A DNA stretch of 9,459 nt from NCBI GenBank assembly GCA_035526665.1, contig DATLBY010000443.1, positions 1-9,459 of the forward strand, read 5' to 3'. This stretch comes from DATLBY01 sp035526665 (GTDB lineage: Bacteria; Acidobacteriota; Terriglobia; Bryobacterales; Bryobacteraceae). This document shows positions 6,485 to 9,459 of this stretch, one piece after another (the stretch's first letter is position 1; the number at the start of each line of letters is the position of its first letter). Under the pieces are notes generated by a model. That model worked only from the letters and a program-made list of their open reading frames with translations. It ran no database searches and had not been told where the DNA came from. The position numbers were made by a program, and so were the translations under genes.

Positions 6485-7372
6485 ATGGCCCAGGAGCCGC
6501 TGATCCGCCAACCTTTTTTGGAGAAGCTGGAACGCCTCACCCTGCACTGGCAAAAGTCGTTTCCAGGGCTGGTCGGCGGCCGCAATCCCTCGCGCTTCTC
6601 CGGCGCCGGCCAGGAGTTCCTCGATCATCGTCACTTTCATCAGGGCGATGATCTCCGGGCCGTCAACTGGCGCGCTTACATGCGGCTGGAAAAGCTGTTC
6701 CTGAAAATGTTCCAGGTGGAGCCGAGAATTCCGGTGCGGCTGCTGTTGGACGTGAGCAAGTCCATGGCAACCGGCGCCGAGCTCTCTAAGTTCGATTATG
6801 CGCGCAAGCTGGCAGCCGCCCTCTCCTATGTTGGTCTGGTCCGCTTGGATACCATTACGCTGCAGCCATTTACCGAAAAGCTGGCCGAATCATTTCGCTG
6901 TGGCGGTGGGCGCCACCGGTTTATGCCGGCGGTAAATTTCCTGTCTCAACTGGAGCTGTCGAGCCGGACTGATTATCTGCAGGTGTCACGCCAGTTTGCC
7001 GGAGCCTATCCGCAGCCTGGTCTCACGATTATAATCTCCGATTTTTTAACTGACGGCGAAGTCGAAAGGCCTCTCCAATATCTATCCGATTTTGGACACG
7101 AGCTCTTGTTGGTGCATGTCTGGGCGCCGGAAGATCGTGAGCCGCCTTGGGACGGTGAGATGGAGCTGATCGATTCCGAGACAGGGGATCGGGTCGAAAT
7201 GAACCTGGATGCCGACGCTCGCGCCGCTTATACGGATGCATTTGACGCCTACGCCCGCCGTCTCCAGACCGTGGCCCACCGCGGAGGGGGCCGTTACGTT
7301 GGTCTCCGGAGCGACACTTCGCTGGAAGAGGCGATCTTCGGTCCCCTGATGCGCGCCGGGGGATTGCAGTAG
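6485..7372 (+). CDS. DUF58 domain protein (vWA-like), MoxR partner
   Basis: A 295-residue soluble protein. The DUF58 signature is visible at 51-70, FHQGDDLRAVNWRAYMRLEK, with the Arg/Asn/Trp cluster typical of the family. A von Willebrand A-like fold follows, with an intact MIDAS motif DVSKS at 89-93 and a later strand-loop ISDFLTD at 184-190. There is no signal peptide or membrane helix, unlike longer DUF58 proteins with two N-terminal helices. The ATG at 6485, four bases after moxR, fits the family N-terminus; the frame is open upstream but only over the end of moxR. DUF58 proteins are almost always encoded next to MoxR, presumably as its adaptor or substrate. An intact metal site suggests metal-dependent protein binding. 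Confidence 0.9.
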   Translation: MAQEPLIRQPFLEKLERLTLHWQKSFPGLVGGRNPSRFSGAGQEFLDHRHFHQGDDLRAVNWRAYMRLEKLFLKMFQVEPRIPVRLLLDVSKSMATGAELSKFDYARKLAAALSYVGLVRLDTITLQPFTEKLAESFRCGGGRHRFMPAVNFLSQLELSSRTDYLQVSRQFAGAYPQPGLTIIISDFLTDGEVERPLQYLSDFGHELLLVHVWAPEDREPPWDGEMELIDSETGDRVEMNLDADARAAYTDAFDAYARRLQTVAHRGGGRYVGLRSDTSLEEAIFGPLMRAGGLQ

Positions 7373-7378
7373 CACCTT

Positions 7379-9277
7379 ATGTTTTTCGTCAATCTCAGCT
7401 TCGCTGAATTCCTTGCGGTCTTCAGCGCCATTTCTGCCCTGGTGGTGACCCTTTACCTGCTGAACCGCGCACGCAGGAAACAGACCGTGGCGACATTGAA
7501 ATTTTGGGTCCAGGCTGCTGTACCGATCTCTGCCCGTCAGCGGCGCAGGATACAGCAGCCCTGGTCACTGCTGCTGCAGTTGCTGAGCCTAGCCCTGCTA
7601 TTGCTCGCTATAGCGCAGCTGCGGTGGGGTTCGCCCAGACAATCGTCGCGGGATCATGTGCTGGTGCTCGATACGTCATCCTGGATGGGGGCGCGCTCCG
7701 GGCGCGGAACACTTCTCGATGAGGCGAAAAAGGCCGCCCGCGGCTATATACGTGCCCTGCCTTCCTCTGATCGCGTGATGGTGGTGCGAGCCGACGGTCT
7801 GGCCACTCCGGTCACTGGACTCGAATCCAATCGAAGAGTGGTGGATGCTGCCATCGGCGCTTCGCGTCCCGGCGCCGATGCCTTGAATCTGGAGCAGGCG
7901 GTTTCCTTCGCGACCCAGGTACAGCGCCTGCATACGCAGCGCATGGGCGAGGTAGTACTCATCAGCGGCGGCCGCGTTCTCGAGGAGGAGAGCGGATTCC
8001 AACCTCCCGCCGACGTCCCGCTCCGTGTGCTTCCTGTCTCTCAGGTGACGGAGAACTGCGGACTGAGAAAGATTGGTTTGCGCCGCTCCGATAAGGACCC
8101 TGCCGTCTGGGATGTATTCGTCTCGGTGCGCAATTACGGCGCTCTCCCCCGCACCGTACCCGTGGCTTTGCAATACGGTGGCGCTCCCATGGCCAGCCGA
8201 ATATTGCAACTTGGGCCGGGTAAGGAAGAGGAGGTCACCTTCGCGTTTCGCACGCGAGCGGCGGGCTGGCTGGAGGCCCGTCTTCTGCTGGAGGATGCCC
8301 TGCCGGATGACAATCGCGCGGTGCTCGAATTGCCGGCCCTCAAAACGCTGCAAGTGGCGGTATACACCGACGCTCCCGACCTGCTCCGGCCGGTTCTGGC
8401 TGCTAATCCCCAGGTGCAGGCCCTCTACCGCCTGCCCTCCGAATACGATCCGGCAGTAGGCGCGCAGATCGTCATATTCGATGGTTTTCGGCCCGCGCAA
8501 ATGCCGGCAGCCGGCGTCATTTGCATCCAACCTCCCGCCAATCAATCTCCCGTGAAACTTCGGACCAGTGTAAGAGCCGCTCCGATCATACGCTGGCGGA
8601 CAGACCACGCGTTGGGTGTGGGCCTGCGGACAAAAGAGCTGCGCCTAAACGAAGCCGACGTGTATTCGCTCTCGCCCGGTGATATCAGCGTGGCGGAGGT
8701 TGAGGCTGGTCCGGTAATCCTGGCTCGTCCGGGCCCGCCGCGCCTGGTGATGCTTGGCTTTCATCCGGGAAAATCGGATTTGCGCAATGAGCTTGCCACG
8801 CCTCTGCTTTTCGCAAACATACTGGGTTGGCTGGAACCCGAATCCTTCCGCCATTGGGAACTGAACGCCGGAACTACCGGCGCGGTCACCGTGCCATTGG
8901 AAACTGAACTCGATCCAGGCAAAGTACGGGTGATTTCAGACACGCAGCAGCAGCTTCCTTTCACCTTGAAGGGCAAAAGCCTGAGATTCTTCGCCGGCAG
9001 CCCGGGCGTCATACGAGTCATCACCGAGGGGCGGGAGCGCGTGTACTCATTGACTCTACCGGAGGTAGGCGATGCGGTTTGGAAAACCCCAGTCTCCGTC
9101 CGTCAGGGCATTCCTTCGAGTGTTCAGGAGGCGATTGCCCGCGATCTGTGGCGCTGGCTTGCGGCTTTGGGGGGACTCGGGCTGCTGATTGAGTGGCTGC
9201 TGTTTGGCAAGACATCCCCGGCTAGCGCGACCTCCAGCCCGCCTTCGCTGGGCCGGACCTGGAGGAAGGCATCATGA
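7379..9277 (+). CDS. BatA-like membrane protein with altered vWA domain
   Basis: This 632-residue protein has the aerotolerance-regulator (BatA) N-terminal layout: a helix at ~7-28, a basic amphipathic stretch, then a second helix at ~62-82. A vWA domain runs from ~93 to ~215. Its MIDAS reads DTSSW at 98-102, so the fifth position, normally Ser, is W102; metal binding may be weakened or lost. Residues ~225-590 are beta-rich, with CARDB/Ig-like character around 225-310, and should be extracytoplasmic or face the same side as the vWA. A third helix lies at ~593-609 before a short basic tail. It begins six bases after the DUF58 gene without a clear Shine-Dalgarno sequence and overlaps the next gene as ATGA. 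It probably works with MoxR and DUF58 in envelope maintenance. Confidence 0.85.
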   Translation: MFFVNLSFAEFLAVFSAISALVVTLYLLNRARRKQTVATLKFWVQAAVPISARQRRRIQQPWSLLLQLLSLALLLLAIAQLRWGSPRQSSRDHVLVLDTSSWMGARSGRGTLLDEAKKAARGYIRALPSSDRVMVVRADGLATPVTGLESNRRVVDAAIGASRPGADALNLEQAVSFATQVQRLHTQRMGEVVLISGGRVLEEESGFQPPADVPLRVLPVSQVTENCGLRKIGLRRSDKDPAVWDVFVSVRNYGALPRTVPVALQYGGAPMASRILQLGPGKEEEVTFAFRTRAAGWLEARLLLEDALPDDNRAVLELPALKTLQVAVYTDAPDLLRPVLAANPQVQALYRLPSEYDPAVGAQIVIFDGFRPAQMPAAGVICIQPPANQSPVKLRTSVRAAPIIRWRTDHALGVGLRTKELRLNEADVYSLSPGDISVAEVEAGPVILARPGPPRLVMLGFHPGKSDLRNELATPLLFANILGWLEPESFRHWELNAGTTGAVTVPLETELDPGKVRVISDTQQQLPFTLKGKSLRFFAGSPGVIRVITEGRERVYSLTLPEVGDAVWKTPVSVRQGIPSSVQEAIARDLWRWLAALGGLGLLIEWLLFGKTSPASATSSPPSLGRTWRKAS

Positions 9278-9459
9278 CTTTCGAACGCCCTTGGGTTCTG
9301 CTGCTTGCTCTCCTGCCCGTTCTCTGGATTGTGATTCAGTACCGGCGCGGGGAATCGCGGCTGGGAACGCTGCTGAAGGGACTGGCGCTCACTGCCATTC
9401 TGATCGCCTTGGCCGAGCCGCGTTTGGCGGTTCCGGAAACCAAAGTGGCCGCCGTCCTC
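9274..9459 (+). CDS. Membrane protein, vWA/BatA-related (5' part only)
   Basis: Only the first 62 residues are in the window. They contain a helix at ~7-21 beginning with ERPWVLLLALLP, a basic turn (QYRRGESR), a second helix at ~33-48 and the motif AEPRL, the arrangement of Bat-type and related membrane vWA proteins. The last visible residues (TKVAAVL) look like the strand that leads into a MIDAS motif, but that part is beyond the end. The ATG overlaps the BatA-like stop as ATGA and has GGAGGAAGG at 9261-9269, a strong ribosome site. Clusters of this kind often end with a large vWA plus glutamine-amidotransferase-like membrane protein, which is a reasonable but untested expectation. Confidence 0.7.
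   Translation, partial: MTFERPWVLLLALLPVLWIVIQYRRGESRLGTLLKGLALTAILIALAEPRLAVPETKVAAVL

Noticed and set aside
7676..8608. 310-codon open frame on the - strand
   Set aside because: It lies entirely opposite the BatA-like gene, which has clear family features; the antisense product has none.

Overview
The window is about 9.5 kb of GC-rich bacterial DNA, fully packed with genes on the + strand except for one tRNA on the - strand. The gene mix suggests an Acidobacteriota member: a YtrA-type GntR/ABC unit whose permease carries a long soluble tail, and a MoxR-DUF58-BatA cluster. That placement is inferred from gene style and order, not from a marker gene.

Region 1 (about 100-3029) is a three-gene operon joined by two ATGA overlaps. 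It encodes a GntR-family repressor (YtrA type), an ABC ATPase and a seven-helix ABC-2-like membrane protein with a ~290-residue soluble C-terminal domain. A perfect 6-bp inverted repeat (GGTGTA-N13-TACACC, 112-136) overlaps a plausible promoter just ahead of the regulator and is the likely autoregulatory operator. The operon would be an exporter, possibly of peptides or envelope-active compounds, induced when the repressor lets go.

Region 2 (3030-3910) holds a type II toxin-antitoxin pair: a small AF2212/DUF104-like antitoxin and a PIN-domain (VapC-type) toxin. Nested inverted repeats lie upstream. The pair sits directly beyond the 3' end of a complete tRNA-Arg(UCG) gene (3994-4070, - strand, CCA encoded).

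Region 3 (4161-9459) could be one long co-directional unit. It starts with a 47-residue CxxC-x19-CxxC protein (TTG start, strong Shine-Dalgarno) overlapping a CYTH-domain triphosphate-tunnel enzyme. Next comes a one-helix membrane protein that I do not recognise. It is followed by the MoxR AAA+ ATPase, a DUF58 protein, a BatA-like membrane vWA protein with an altered MIDAS motif, and the start of another membrane protein cut by the window end. MoxR, DUF58 and membrane vWA proteins normally work together as an ATPase-driven chaperone-like or cofactor-insertion system acting at the cell envelope.

The most interesting unexplained points are the unknown one-helix protein next to MoxR, the Trp substitution in the BatA-like MIDAS, the operator/promoter of the ABC unit, and the tiny zinc-binding protein coupled to the CYTH enzyme. 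I saw no insertion sequence, CRISPR array or phage gene.
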